A DNA stretch of 64,000 nt from contig CAWAND010000001.1 in the NCBI GenBank assembly GCA_963783335.1, forward strand, positions 77,141 to 141,140, in the 5' to 3' direction. This DNA is from CAWAND01 sp963783335 (GTDB taxonomy: Bacteria > Chloroflexota > Anaerolineae > Anaerolineales > E44-bin32). The notes under the pieces were generated by a model, which saw only the letters and a program-made list of their open reading frames with translations, ran no database searches and was not told the DNA's origin. The translations under genes and the position numbers were made by a program. Of this stretch, positions 40,120 to 49,810 are shown in pieces. Position 1 is the first letter of the stretch. Each line of letters opens with the position of its first letter.

Positions 40120-40460
40120 ATTGGGGGGAAGTCTGGGAAGTGAATCTTGATCCCACAATTGGGGCGGAAATCAAGAAGACCCGCCCCTGTATCATTGTTA
40201 ACAGGGATTCGCTTGCCCGATTGCCACTAAGAATCATCGTACCTGTGACTGAATGGAACCCGGCATTTGCATCTGCACCCTGGCACGTCCCGATAGAGGC
40301 GGTGCCCGGAACCGGCCTCTCGAAGAAATCCTCGGCGGACACGTTTCAGGTGCGATCCATATCTCAGCAACGTCTGGTTCGCCGTCTAGGCACGGTAGCT
40401 CCCGACATCATGGAGCAGATTGCCAAAGGGCTGGCACTTTCGCTCGCACTAGAGCAATGA
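40116..40460 (+). CDS. MazF/PemK-like endoribonuclease toxin
   Basis: A 114-residue toxin of the MazF/PemK/CcdB fold. The N terminus GEVWEVNLDPTIGAEIKKTRPCIIVN matches the conserved strand-loop-strand with the catalytic Arg in the KTRP motif, and later IEAVPGTGLSKKSSADTFQVRSIS includes the usual second catalytic region. It probably cleaves mRNA when the antitoxin is degraded. The pair lies between two insertion elements, which fits mobility or stabilisation of this plastic zone. Confidence 0.93.
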   Translation: MNWGEVWEVNLDPTIGAEIKKTRPCIIVNRDSLARLPLRIIVPVTEWNPAFASAPWHVPIEAVPGTGLSKKSSADTFQVRSISQQRLVRRLGTVAPDIMEQIAKGLALSLALEQ

Positions 40461-40478
40461 GGCATGGTAACGCCTCCT

Positions 40479-40524
40479 AACATCTCGCTGGATCGGACCG
40501 GGGATGCTGGGCGAGTTTGGCGTG
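40479..40524. repeat. Direct repeat next to IS110 element 1
   Basis: This block (CATCTCGCTGGATCGGACCG, a few bases, then GCTGGGCGAGTTTGGCGT) recurs at 44490-44557, where about 25 bp separate its two halves. One copy abuts the left end of IS110 element 1; the other lies upstream of IS110 element 2. It could be a preferred target or an element end. Confidence 0.6.
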
Positions 40525-40525
40525 A

Positions 40526-42112
40526 GTGTTGTATGCTCCCATGAAGGCGATCTTGTCAAGGGGTGGGCAGGGAGCAAGGCCTTCCCAAGGCAGCGTTGAA
40601 AGAGACGGCTGCTGAGCAATTGAACATGGGTAGAAGATTGCATCTCCATCCAGGCAGTTAGGCGATCAACGTCGGGCGAGGAATCGCCCGGACCAGCTCC
40701 CATCCGTGCTGGCTGACATTCCGCCAGACACCGTATACTGCATGCGCCGAAAGGCGAGGGCAAGAAGGGGGCGGGCGGGACCCATCTCTGGATCGGTTTC
40801 CACGAGGAAACCCGGCATACAAACGGTCCGTCCGCCCCTGAGCCCTGCCGAATGAGCCTGGGGGAGGAAAAGAATTCAAGTCGTTACTGGTTTGAGACGG
40901 GCTCCTTTCGGGATCTCTCCTTCTTCCAGGTATTTCCAGAGAGCCACAAGCAGCTTGCGGGCGACAGCCACGGCGCCGATCTTCCGAACGCGGCGGCTGC
41001 CGCGAGCGTAGCGCTCCTGGTACCACAGGCTGAGTTCACTCTCGGGCTGGTATCGGAGCCAGGACCACCGTTCGTGCCGCGAGAACCGGCGGCACGCCGG
41101 TGCGAGACGGCAGGCCATCTCGATGGCGAGGGCGCGGAGGCGTCCGTTGCCGGCCTTGCTCACGCCCTGATCCCGGCTGGTGTCGCCGCTCTGGTAGGGG
41201 CACGCTGGCCAGACCTGCCAGCCCGCCGATCTGGCGGCGATTGCGGAATTTCCTCCACCTGAACAGTTCCATGGCCAGGGGCCAGGCGGTGTGGACGCCG
41301 ATGGCCTTCAGGCGCATGAGATGGCGGACGATGGTCACGGCCGGATCGTCCGAAGAGCGCAGGATTTCAGCCTGCTCCAGCTCGACCTGGCCGATCTGGC
41401 CCTCGATAAACCGGAGGCGTTCATATTCGCGCAGCAGCCGAGAAACCAGGCGGGATGGAAGGGGGGTGCCGTCCCAGATGCGGACCGCGTTCAGGCTTTC
41501 AGGGAAATCCCTTCTGATCGACAGGTGGACGCCCTGGGAGGCGAGCAGCCCTTTGATGCGGTTGATGTGGGAGGTGCGCTCGTCGGACAGGGTCCAGCGC
41601 TCCCGATGGAGATGGCGCCGGTCCTCGTCTTCGACGCTGGGCACGTGAACGATGCTCCAGACGCCCTGCTCGCCGGCGTGGTGGTGCACCAGCATGCGGA
41701 GCAGCTTGGCGAGGTCGACCTGGTCGGTCTTCAGCCGTCGGCGGCGCTGCTTGACCTCGATGCTGGCGGCGTCGACAACCAGGCTCTCAATGCCCTGAGC
41801 GATGAGGTACCGATGCAGCCAGAATCCTTCGCGGCCGGCCTCATAACAGCTCAAAACCGGGGTATCTGGCGGCAGGCCGAAGTGATTCCTGGCCAGAGTG
41901 ACTTCCCTTAGCAGAGCCTCCAGATCTCGCGGTGGGATGCTGCGCTTTCGTGGATCTCTACCAAGGCCGGTGGTGAACCCGAGTTTCCAGCCCCGGTCGT
42001 CCAGCTCGAAGGCGAGGAAGAGGGAAGGACCCAATGTATACTGGGGCTGGCTGGTCGCTGCGTTGTCCATGACTCACTCTCCTTACAGGGGTTTTGAGGG
42101 AGCATACACCGC
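40526..42112 (-). mobile_element. IS110-family (IS1111-like) element
   Basis: The DEDD transposase frame (40876-42070) is flanked by an inverted pair: TGTATGCTCCC at about 40528-40539 and its complement at about 42100-42111. Subterminal inverted repeats of this size mark the IS1111 subgroup. Between the transposase stop and the left repeat lie about 335 bp without a gene (40541-40875). In IS1111-type elements the guide (bridge/seek) RNA is encoded downstream of the transposase, so this stretch is the candidate. I did not derive an RNA structure. Confidence 0.65.
40876..42070 (-). pseudogene. IS110-family transposase, +1 frameshift
   Basis: Frame 1 (from ATG 42070) carries the N-terminal RuvC-like DEDD domain (SCYEAGREGFWLHRYL, RRRLKTDQVDLAKLLRML) and enters the C-terminal transposase_20 domain (HLMRLKAIGVHTAWPLAMEL). 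Near 41200, CCCC in place of CCC shifts the frame; after correction it reads ASVPYQSGDTSRDQGVSKAG and continues to 40876 (EGEIPKGARLKPVTT). The corrected length, close to 400 residues, is usual. The shift is either true decay or a homopolymer sequencing error. Confidence 0.85.
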
Positions 42113-42361
42113 AGCGGCCTGCCGCTTGAAGGCGAGCCCTTGCATGGTATCTCGGGACAGTTCAGGGGCAGGGCGGAGCGTAGCCCCGGCACTTCAGATC
42201 GAGGCTGTTGTTTGGCGGTTACGAGAAGTGATACCTTTAGGAAAAGAAATGCGTAGACCTCTGGAAGAATGTGGGCAGAATGGCTAGAAGAAGCATTCTT
42301 GCGTGCATTCGCACTGATCGTCAACCGCCATGGACAAACAGAAGGAAAGGAGCATAGACAG

Positions 42362-42679
42362 ATGCACGTTCAGATCAACACCGATAGCAACATCGAAGGC
42401 ATCAATGAGCTGACCCAACATGTCGAAGCCGTCGTTAGGGGGGCGGTCGACCACCTCAATGAGCGAATCACACGGGTGGATGTATATCTTAGCGACCAGA
42501 ACAGCGATAAAAAGACCGGCTATAACGCTATACGCTGCCTGCTGGAAGCCAGTCTCGTGGGCCTTCAGCCAATAGTGGTCAGCGATCAAGCGGAAACTGT
42601 GGAGCAGGCAGTTGAGGGCGCGGCCGAGAAGTTGAAGCATTCCCTCGAAAGCACTCTCGGGCGGTTGGGCGAACACTAA
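42362..42679 (+). CDS. HPF/RaiA-like ribosome-associated protein
   Basis: A 105-residue protein resembling the hibernation-promoting factor/RaiA family: HVQINTDSNIEGINELTQHV at the N terminus, NERITRVDVYLSDQNSDK in the middle strand, and an alpha-helical C terminus (EQAVEGAAEKLKHSLESTLG). Such proteins bind the 30S decoding region and inactivate ribosomes in stationary phase. Many short stress-linked versions lack the long HPF C-terminal domain, as here. I chose the ATG at 42362, preceded by an AAGGAAAGGAG-type site about 15 bases earlier; the upstream extension to 42269 is unlike the family. Confidence 0.8.
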   Translation: MHVQINTDSNIEGINELTQHVEAVVRGAVDHLNERITRVDVYLSDQNSDKKTGYNAIRCLLEASLVGLQPIVVSDQAETVEQAVEGAAEKLKHSLESTLGRLGEH

Positions 42680-43154
42680 TGTGCGACAGATTCGATGATC
42701 TGGTTAGAAGTGCCAGTCCAAGGAGGCCGCCCAACATCTATGAACACGCTGCTTGCGCCAATTGGGTCTTCTCGGAATCAAAGAGAGCTGTCTGGTCATA
42801 AGCACCTTTGCATTTTGGGATGCCAATCGCAATCAAGCCGGTCTGCCCGGAGACTTCTATTCGCCGTCTATGCGGCATGAGTATGTTCGGCAAGGGAGTC
42901 GCAATCAACTCACGGTTTCACTTTCTCCATGTTAGGCTCGCGCTGACCCTTGCCTCGGGTGACCACATGTAGGAAGGAAAGCGGGTTCTGTGCAGTCCAA
43001 GAGTGAGCGGGATAACATCCATGAAAGCCCTTCCCCTGTCAAGATCCCCGTTCGTTAAATGAAGTTGTTCTCCCCCTTCCGGGGAGTTTTTTCTTTGTTC
43101 GATTGCCCTCCAGCAATTCAAGACCCAGCCGGTCTCGCCGGAAACATCCATCCT
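42680..43154. other. Non-coding region between hpf-like gene and IS110 element 2
   Basis: Apart from the terminator at 43070-43092 I see nothing identifiable. Short open frames have no family resemblance. Confidence 0.4.
43070..43092 (+). terminator. Rho-independent terminator
   Basis: CTCCCC (43070-43075), a 5-nt spacer and GGGGAG (43081-43086) form a compact GC stem followed by six T residues. It is a textbook intrinsic terminator for plus-strand transcription. The nearest plus-strand gene is the hpf-like one ending at 42679. Confidence 0.8.
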
Positions 43155-43175
43155 GTAGGACACCGGGACGGTGTG
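43155..43175. repeat. Short palindromic repeat, copy a
   Basis: GTAGGACACCGGGACGGTGT followed by G: the arms ACACCG and CGGTGT flank GGA. The same sequence, in reverse orientation, interrupts the transposase at 44207-44227, and an 18-bp core lies at 43562-43579. This copy is in non-coding DNA just outside the transposase pseudogene. Confidence 0.8.
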
Positions 43176-43561
43176 CGCCTCTCGGTGGAGGCATGAGCTG
43201 ATTCGCCAGGGGAGGCCCAATCATCTCGCGGATCTCAAAGGACCCATACCGCCAAGAACGCGGCACCTTGCTAGGCGGGGACCTTCCCCTGACTGAGCGA
43301 GATAGGGTGTTCTATCCCTCCGGGAGCCCAGTGAGGCGGCTCCTGGTAGGGCTCACTCTTCTTGAGAACCCAGAAAGCTGACTCAGCGAGATAACGAGCG
43401 GTGGCACCGATGGCGACGGCGTGGCCCTTGCGGCGCTTGGCCCGTTCGTAGAGGTGGGAGACGTACTTGTTTCTCCAGTTGGGGTGATGCCGGTGTCGGA
43501 CGACCACGTTGGCGGCTTCGATGAAGGCCCATTTCAGGTAGTTGTTGGCTTGCTTCCCGAA

Positions 43562-43579
43562 GGACACCGGGACGGTGTG
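43562..43579. repeat. Short palindromic repeat, copy b (inside transposase)
   Basis: GGACACCGGGACGGTGTG. Removing about 14 bp here restores the transposase frame (GRMV joined to SFGKQ), so the palindrome looks inserted rather than ancestral. Confidence 0.8.
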
Positions 43580-44206
43580 ACCATGCGGCCGTAGTGGACG
43601 TGCCCCCCGCTGGCGCTGAGCCTGGGGACCAGGCCCGAGTAGCCGGCCAGCTTCTTGGGGGTGCTGAAGCGGTCGATGGAGCCGATTTCCAGGGTGATGA
43701 CGATCGAAAGGATGGTGCCCACGCCGGGGACGGTCTGCACGACCTGCATGCTGGGGGTGAGCTTGATCCGCTCCTTGATCCTGACTTCGAGCTGATTGAT
43801 CTGCTGCTGGACCAGCTCAAGCAGCTCGAGCTCCTGGACCATGCAGCGATGGGTCTCATCGGGCAGCTGATCGAAGAGCTTGAGCAGGGAAGGGCGCCAC
43901 TTGGGAGCGAAGATGTCGCTCTCGGTGTTGAGGGTGAGAGCGTACTTGGCCAGGGTGGAGTGCATGCGGTTCTTGAGGGAGGCTCTAGATTTGGAGAAAG
44001 CCATCCGTGTGCGAGGGAGTTCACGGGCATCACGGACGTCTCCGGGCGCAATCCACACCGTGGGCAGGGAGCCGAGGTGTTCAAGGGTGGCCAGGCCTTT
44101 GGCGTCGAGCTTGTCACTCTTGTGGATGTTGGCCATCATTTTCTTGGCGAAGAGGGCGTGGGCCAGCCTGGGGGTGCACCCGGCGGCCTCGATCTCATCG
44201 ACGATC

Positions 44207-44227
44207 CACACCGTCCCGGTGTCCTAC
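44207..44227. repeat. Short palindromic repeat, copy c (inside transposase, reverse orientation)
   Basis: The reverse complement of the 43155-43175 copy. An in-frame insert of about 24 bp including it brings a TAG into the transposase frame; without it, WYWIVDE reads through as in other IS110 proteins. Confidence 0.8.
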
Positions 44228-44489
44228 CGGGAGTACCAGTTTCCGACGGTCTCCAGGGCGACCGGCGTGCCGGCTGGGAAGCGGGAGAGGTAAGCCCGGA
44301 TGCACGCCTGGCTGGTGTGCAATCCGCTGCTCTTCCACAACGTGGCCCTGGGAGTCCAGAACGGCGAAGAACGAGTAGTGCTTGTGGGCATCACAACCGA
44401 TCGTATAATCGGAATGGAACATGTTGCACCTCCTTTGGTGGACTCGGATCCTGACAGACCCAGTCTACTGGGAGGTGCAGCGCTTTCAT

Positions 44490-44557
44490 ACTATCATCTC
44501 GCTGGATGGGACCGCACTTGCAGTGTGCTTCGCGAGGGACGCTGGGCGAGTTTGGCG
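44490..44557. repeat. Direct repeat, second copy with internal insertion
   Basis: Matches 40479-40524: CATCTCGCTGGATGGGACCG, then about 25 bp (containing CACTTGCAGTG and TTCGCGA palindromes), then GCTGGGCGAGTTTGGCGT. It lies upstream of IS110 element 2 on that element's 5' side. Confidence 0.6.
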
Positions 44558-44636
44558 TCATTGCTGCATGCTCAGAACGAGGCTGGGGCGGTGCGGTGCG
44601 TGGCCCGGGCCGATCCCCTTCGGCTGCGCTCAGGGT

Positions 44637-44662
44637 GCTTCGCGAAGCTCGAGGGCGTTGGG
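44637..44662. repeat. 26-bp dispersed repeat (TTCGCGAAGCTCGAGGG type)
   Basis: Identical over 26 bp to 58186-58211. The preceding CCCCTTCGGCTGCGCTCAGG (44616-44635) is of the same type as the inserts in the tRNA-Cys repeat T loops, so these belong to one family of short palindrome-rich repeats. Confidence 0.75.
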
Positions 44663-45115
44663 ACGCTCCTTAGCGCTGCACCAAAGGAGACAGTTGGTGC
44701 CCGGTCCCACACAACAGGCCCAACTCACAGGTTCCTTCGCAATTGCGGGCCTTGTCGTCGGCGGTCTTCTTACGCTCGCAATCGAAGGACTGTGCTGTTG
44801 ATGGTCCGTTGCTGATCGCGCGTATGCAAGCAAGACCAGCGTGCTTGATGGTCGCTGTGACCAAGCCGAAACCTATGCTGCTTCCTTCACTGAGGATTTA
44901 CGTCGCCTCATGCATGATGCAGAGGCATCCATAAATGATCCGGATCCAGCCGCCCCCCCAGTCGCTCCCTTCAACCAGACCCCGATCGAGCAGTTGATCC
45001 CGGATGAGCCGGCGTGGTCCCATCGATCCGGCGGCCGCCAGCACCAGCAGGTGCCGAACCTGCGCCACCAAGCCTCCAGATCATCGACACACACGATGAT
45101 GCAAACCCGACGCTA
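44663..45115. other. Non-coding stretch, nothing firmly recognised
   Basis: No conserved frame is seen. The part nearest 45115 may be further decayed enolase sequence, since it lies where the rest of that gene would be, but I could not align it. Confidence 0.35.
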
Positions 45116-45784
45116 TCAGACGATCTGCGCCGGGTCGATGACCTGGCGAGTTTCACCCAAAGTTCCTATCTGATTGGGTTTGACAAGAATCGTGTTTGCC
45201 AGACCTTGCTGGACACTCAAGGCTACTCTCTGCGGATTTGTGAAAGATAGATCGTCCCCGACAAGCTGGACTCTCTCACCAATCCGATCCGTCAACCGCT
45301 TTTAGGACTCAAGGTCGTCTTCATTGAAAGGCTCCTCGATCGACCTAGGCGGATATGCCTCGCACCACGCTTCGGGCAGTGTTTCCAAGTCAGTTGTCAG
45401 CACCAACCGACCACCAATCACGTAGCCTTCACTTTCCCGGGAGTAGTTGGCGGCGGCGTCGATTGCCATCTCCAAGTCGAGGCCCGTCAGTAGTCTGCAT
45501 CTTCAATGTAACAAAGGACAAGGTCAGCCGCAAGCTGATTCTTGCGCAACGGAAGGGGCGAATCCGCTCCCATCCCCTACCAGGGCCGAGTGTCCCACCT
45601 GGCGGACCCGCCCACCTGCCGCCCGACGGATCTTCCCGGGCATGTAGACGGCCTGCGAGAGGGCCTCTTCGCCTACCGGAACAACAATGAAGTCCTGGAA
45701 CTCAAGCGGGGTGTCGGCGTGAAGTCTACCGCCGATGATGCTTAGTTGGGGCATGGGCAACGTGTAGGGTCCTACTGGGTTCTG
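45116..45784 (-). pseudogene. Enolase remnant
   Basis: Read on the minus strand from 45784, GPYTLPMPQLSIIGGRLHA and FQDFIVVPVG match the enolase substrate-loop and dimer region, and GDGSGFAPS matches its GDEGGFAP motif. After a frame change near 45500 come EMAIDAAA, RSIEEPFNEDDLES, a TAA at about 45304-45306, then RVQLVGDD, FTNPQRV, and LANTILVKPNQIGTLGET, ending at TGA 45116-45118. The first third and the last quarter of a normal enolase (about 420 residues) are missing. The KPNQIGT motif includes the catalytic lysine. It cannot make active enzyme. Confidence 0.85.
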
Positions 45785-45961
45785 TTAGATTCACGAGGGG
45801 AGCCCTTCCGATGCCGCTGCGGCGCGGTTGCTCCGCTCGCGTGGCACCGACCCAGCCTAGCTGCGAAGTCAATTTTCCACTGCGTGTGGATCAGTTCGAA
45901 AGCCAGATACCGCACCGATTCGAACACGGGATATTCGTGGTTGCAGGTCGCGGCCCTGGTA

Positions 45962-47332
45962 TCAAAGCGCTCGGGGATGCTTTCCCGCCCGCCAGAGGGA
46001 TTCGATTTCTTCCAGGCTTTTCCCTTTGGTTTCTGGCACGAGAAAATAGGCAAAGAGCCATGCCCCGATACTGACAGCCCCATACAACCAGAACGTGACG
46101 GCTTTCCCCACAACTTGCGTGAGCGTCAGGAACGACAAGGCCACAATCAGGTTGGCGGTCCAATTGGCGATCGTCCCGATGCTCATGGCCCGGCCCCGGA
46201 TGCGCAGCGGGTAGATCTCCGAGAGTATCAACCAGAAGACTGGCCCCAGCCCCACAGCAAACGAGCCGACGTAGACCATCAGGCTCACAACAGCGATCCA
46301 GCCTAAGCTGCCGGACAATTGCGGCAGCCAAAACGCCAGCCCCAAAACGATCAGGCTCAGCGTCATGCCCCCCAAACTCACCAACAAGAGCGGCCGCCTG
46401 CCGATCCGGTCAATCAGCTGCATGGCGACTAGTGTCAAGAGCACGTTGACGACACCGACGCCCAGACTGGCCAGAATCGCCGCCGACGCCGAAGAAAGGC
46501 CAGCGAAGGTGAAAATGGTTGGGGCGTAGTAGATGACCGTGTTGATACCCGTGATTTGCTGGGCAATGGCCAGACCTACGCCTACGATCATTGCCATTCG
46601 CAAGAGCGGGCTGAGCAGTTCGGACCAGTGTCCTTTCTGTCCCGTCACGCTTTGTTGAATCGCTTCGAGCTCGCCGGATACGTTTTCGGGGACGCGAATT
46701 CTGTTCAGCACGTCCCGGGCTTGATCCACGTGTCCGCGAGCCACCAACCAGCGTGGGCTGTCGGGGACAATCATCAATCCCATGCCAAATGCGGCCGCAG
46801 GGATCACCGCTATCGCAAACATCCAGCGCCAAGCCTGCGACCCGGCAAAGGCGTAGTCCACTAGGTAGGAGATCACAATACCGCTGGTGAGAGCAACTTG
46901 ATTGATCGAGACCAGTTCCCCACGAATTGCCACTGGAGCAATCTCGGAGATGTAGAGCGGGGCCACAAACGAAGCCACGCCTATGGCGGCGCCGGCCACG
47001 ATCCTTGCGGCGATCAGCCAGCCTGTGCCGGGCGCCAGAGCCGCCCCGATGGCCCCCAAACCGAACACACACGCGGTGACGATCAATAACCTACGGCGTC
47101 CCAGGCGGTCGGCTAATATTCCTCCGGCTGCCGCGCCAGCCAACGCTCCCAGCAAGACTGCGCTGACGACGATTTCCTCGATTCCCGCCGACAGAGAAAA
47201 ATCATGCTGAATGAACAGAATGGCGCCTGAGATAACTCCGGTGTCATAGCCAAAAAGCAGGCCTCCCAGCGCCGATGTGGCAGCGGTGAGATAGACGAAC
47301 CGATTGTTGACCGGCTTAGGCTTGTTGTTCAT
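45962..47332 (-). CDS. Sugar-porter MFS transporter
   Basis: A 456-residue, 12-helix transporter of the sugar porter (SP) family. Hallmarks are GGLLFGYDTGVISGA in helix 1, DRLGRRRL and DRIGRRPLLL in the two intracellular loops, VPDSPRWLVARG after helix 6, QQITGINTVIYYAPTIF in helix 7 and VPETKGKSLEEIE at the end. It imports a hexose or pentose by proton symport. The ATG at 47332 overlaps the end of the GH15 gene by 17 bp, so the transporter is the last gene of the SDR-GH15-MFS operon. A longer frame to 47749 is only an overlap shadow. Confidence 0.92.
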   Translation of the reverse strand: MNNKPKPVNNRFVYLTAATSALGGLLFGYDTGVISGAILFIQHDFSLSAGIEEIVVSAVLLGALAGAAAGGILADRLGRRRLLIVTACVFGLGAIGAALAPGTGWLIAARIVAGAAIGVASFVAPLYISEIAPVAIRGELVSINQVALTSGIVISYLVDYAFAGSQAWRWMFAIAVIPAAAFGMGLMIVPDSPRWLVARGHVDQARDVLNRIRVPENVSGELEAIQQSVTGQKGHWSELLSPLLRMAMIVGVGLAIAQQITGINTVIYYAPTIFTFAGLSSASAAILASLGVGVVNVLLTLVAMQLIDRIGRRPLLLVSLGGMTLSLIVLGLAFWLPQLSGSLGWIAVVSLMVYVGSFAVGLGPVFWLILSEIYPLRIRGRAMSIGTIANWTANLIVALSFLTLTQVVGKAVTFWLYGAVSIGAWLFAYFLVPETKGKSLEEIESLWRAGKHPRAL

Positions 47333-49778
47333 TTGACGCGCTCTTCCGGGCTGAGGCAGACTCTTCCTGGACCGACGGACCGACACGAACAATGAAGTCC
47401 GTACCCTCCCAATGACCAGCTTCGGGCCAGTAGAACGTAAACATGATCTGCTTTCCTTTGGAAAATGCCTGTGTTGGGAGATCGACGATGTGAATCCCCA
47501 GTCCCACATCGTGTGTGTGAGCATCCGTGACGGTGTTCCAATCATCGGCGCTCCAATGAACAACAGCCGGCGCCAGTGTCTCGATGCGCAAGTTCTTGCC
47601 GGCCGGCAGCCATCGGATCTTATGATTGAATCGCCACACCACTCGTGGGGATACGGTCTTCCCTGTAAGGTACCGCTCGACGGTTTGTGGCGGTAGATCA
47701 AAAAGGCGCCCGTCGCGCAATGAGCGTCGCAGCTTGAGGTACTCAGCATGCGCCCACACTAGGGGCATGGCCGAACCAGAAGGCCGACCAAAAAACAGCT
47801 CCCGTTCAGGGATATCCGGCGAGTCCCAGACTTGCTCCGAGATCAGGCCGCCTTCATTGGCGAAAGATTCCAATGTCGCCAGGAGCTTATTGGCACGTTC
47901 CACTCGGTTTGCTGCCAGTTCGTAGTGGGCCCGTTCACCAGTAAGCAATGGCCATCCGCGGCCAACCCCAGTTCCGTCAAATGGCGCGCCATCCAAATGC
48001 TCACCATAGCCATCGTCGTTGTAGCGATGCCAGGTGGAACCCGACGGTGTTTCCACCTTGAGCAAGGCGTCAATCACTTGTGCAGTGTCACGAATACGAG
48101 GATCGTCGGCGGTGCGCAGCCCAAAACGCACCAGGGCCAATGCGTCGGGACTCACCAGATGTTCGGCCTCGCGGGTTTCCTCGGCAGCTGTAACGTTCTT
48201 TACTTGCACATCTTCCTGGAAACGCGATGCACCATCCGCAGTCGCCTGTGGGGCGATTCGAACGTAATATCCATTGACGTTGAACTTCCGGCACCAGTCC
48301 GTGCCAGACACATACATCCAGTGATCGATGGAGCTGTACCAAACATCGGCTGTCTCTCGCAGGTAGACTGCTATGGAGGCTTCGTGATTTAGATCGGCCA
48401 GGTCCGCCGCAGCCAGGAGTGCGGCAGTTTCCGCGGCGACGGTGAAGGGTGAATAGCCCGGATCTTCCTCCCAGCGATCCTCAGGGCTAACCGGGCCGTT
48501 GCGCGCCAAATAGCCTGCGGCCTGGCGGACCATTGGCCAAAAGTGGGCCACGTCACTATCACCCAATGCTCTTTCGCGACGGGCCAGGTCAACCAGCAGA
48601 ATCGGCAATGCGGTCTCGTCCATTTGGATTCCATCCCAATAAGGGGAACCATCCAACCACATGTTTTGGGCCCAATGCCCATCCGCCTGCTGAGTGGTCC
48701 GCAAAAAGTCCAAAGCACGGTGCACGTCCTGGTGCGCGCCAGCAGCTAGCAGGCCGCCTGCCGTTTCCACCATGTCGCGCGACCAGACAAGATGGTACCC
48801 GCCCAGATCATCGTCCCCCTTGCTGAATCCCCATGGGATAGACAGGCTGGCGATAAAGCCTCCGGGGGCAGTTTTGGACTCGTGGGTGCGCAAGACGGCG
48901 AGGCTGATCCGTGATAGGTCCTTTGATCCGGGTCCCTTCTCTTTCAGCGAGGCGTGTGTCTTTGTCCATTCCTGCCAGCCGGAGATGTAGACGCGCTTCG
49001 CCTTGTCAAAACCTTCGCCCAGGCTGGCGAGGGCATTTCGGGCCGCGCTCGCTGGGCTGCTGCCGAAGCCGAGCGACAGCACGAAGCTTCCCTGTGACTC
49101 GGCGAGGTCGATCTCAGCCGTTAGAGCGACATTGCCGTCCTCAGCCCGCACATATTCCCAAATCATCTGTTTGTGCGCTCTCAGGTCCTGCCATCCATCA
49201 GACGAGCCCACGTAACCTGCAGACCGCCTTAGCCACGGTGCGGAACATGCCAGCGCCAAAGCAAAACCGTTCCGCTGTGCAAACAGCAGCGGGGTCCTCT
49301 CGAATTCCTCCAGCCAGGCGGTGTTGCCGCTGCCGCGATTGCCCAGGTGGGGCGAGAGGAGGACGTAAAGATGATAATCGGACAGTCTTCCTTGCCGCGC
49401 GACAAACCGGACCTGCTGCAGCACTGTGTCTCTTTGTGGGTCAGCAACAACCTGCTTCTCAATGCGATAGCGGCCATCACGCGAAGTGTTGTCCAACCCG
49501 AATCCGGGCACGCCATCAGCCAGCCAATGAACCGAGGAGTTGGCGTCTCGCTTCTCCTCGGTGAAGTAATTCGTTCCGTCTGTAACAATGAACCCCATAT
49601 CGCGGACGCAGGCTTGATCGATACGGGGGTAATACAACTCGTTCAAGATACCGTGGCTCAACGTGAACCATACGTGACTTTTGCTGCTGAGGGCCGTGCC
49701 GACGCCAGTTTTGGCACTGGATGTCCAACGCGCTGGGATCCCGGGCCCTCCCGGCGCGGAACTAAAGGATGGACACAT
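47316..49778 (-). CDS. GH15 glucoamylase/glucodextranase
   Basis: An 820-residue GH15 enzyme. An N-terminal beta-sandwich (about 1-270, VWFTLSHGILNELYYPRID) precedes an alpha/alpha barrel with GYHLVWSRDMVETAGGLLA, QMDETALPILL holding the catalytic acid, and GLISEQVWD with the catalytic base. A small C-terminal domain closes it. Family members release beta-glucose from alpha-1,4- or alpha-1,6-glucans. No signal peptide is visible, so the enzyme probably works in the cytoplasm or uses a non-classical route. It lies between a glucose dehydrogenase and a sugar transporter, suggesting glucose release followed by oxidation. Confidence 0.92.
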   Translation of the reverse strand: MCPSFSSAPGGPGIPARWTSSAKTGVGTALSSKSHVWFTLSHGILNELYYPRIDQACVRDMGFIVTDGTNYFTEEKRDANSSVHWLADGVPGFGLDNTSRDGRYRIEKQVVADPQRDTVLQQVRFVARQGRLSDYHLYVLLSPHLGNRGSGNTAWLEEFERTPLLFAQRNGFALALACSAPWLRRSAGYVGSSDGWQDLRAHKQMIWEYVRAEDGNVALTAEIDLAESQGSFVLSLGFGSSPASAARNALASLGEGFDKAKRVYISGWQEWTKTHASLKEKGPGSKDLSRISLAVLRTHESKTAPGGFIASLSIPWGFSKGDDDLGGYHLVWSRDMVETAGGLLAAGAHQDVHRALDFLRTTQQADGHWAQNMWLDGSPYWDGIQMDETALPILLVDLARRERALGDSDVAHFWPMVRQAAGYLARNGPVSPEDRWEEDPGYSPFTVAAETAALLAAADLADLNHEASIAVYLRETADVWYSSIDHWMYVSGTDWCRKFNVNGYYVRIAPQATADGASRFQEDVQVKNVTAAEETREAEHLVSPDALALVRFGLRTADDPRIRDTAQVIDALLKVETPSGSTWHRYNDDGYGEHLDGAPFDGTGVGRGWPLLTGERAHYELAANRVERANKLLATLESFANEGGLISEQVWDSPDIPERELFFGRPSGSAMPLVWAHAEYLKLRRSLRDGRLFDLPPQTVERYLTGKTVSPRVVWRFNHKIRWLPAGKNLRIETLAPAVVHWSADDWNTVTDAHTHDVGLGIHIVDLPTQAFSKGKQIMFTFYWPEAGHWEGTDFIVRVGPSVQEESASARKSASNEQQA

Positions 49779-49810
49779 GCCCTTTTCCTTCTGTATGTGG
49801 CGGCGTGCAA

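Larger units (their letters stand above)
43271..44422 (-). pseudogene. IS110-family transposase, multiply disrupted
   Basis: The start is at 44422 (FHSDYTIGCDAHKHYSFFAV, the first catalytic Asp of the DEDD set). A one-base shift near 44300 changes frame. Then a palindromic insert at about 44207-44230 adds a stop between ETVGNWY and WIVDEIEA. The middle (44211-43580) is intact, with KSDKLDAKGLATLEHLG, SMQVVQTVPGVGTILSIVI and KKLAGYSGLVPR. A second palindromic insert of about 14 bp at 43562-43579 shifts the frame before SFGKQANNYLKWAFIEAAN, and the 3' part ends at 43271. The element is dead. Most of its decay is due to short palindrome insertions. Confidence 0.85.

Noticed and set aside
41291..41911. 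206-residue plus-strand frame
   Set aside because: It is antisense to the IS110 transposase and has no domain signature.
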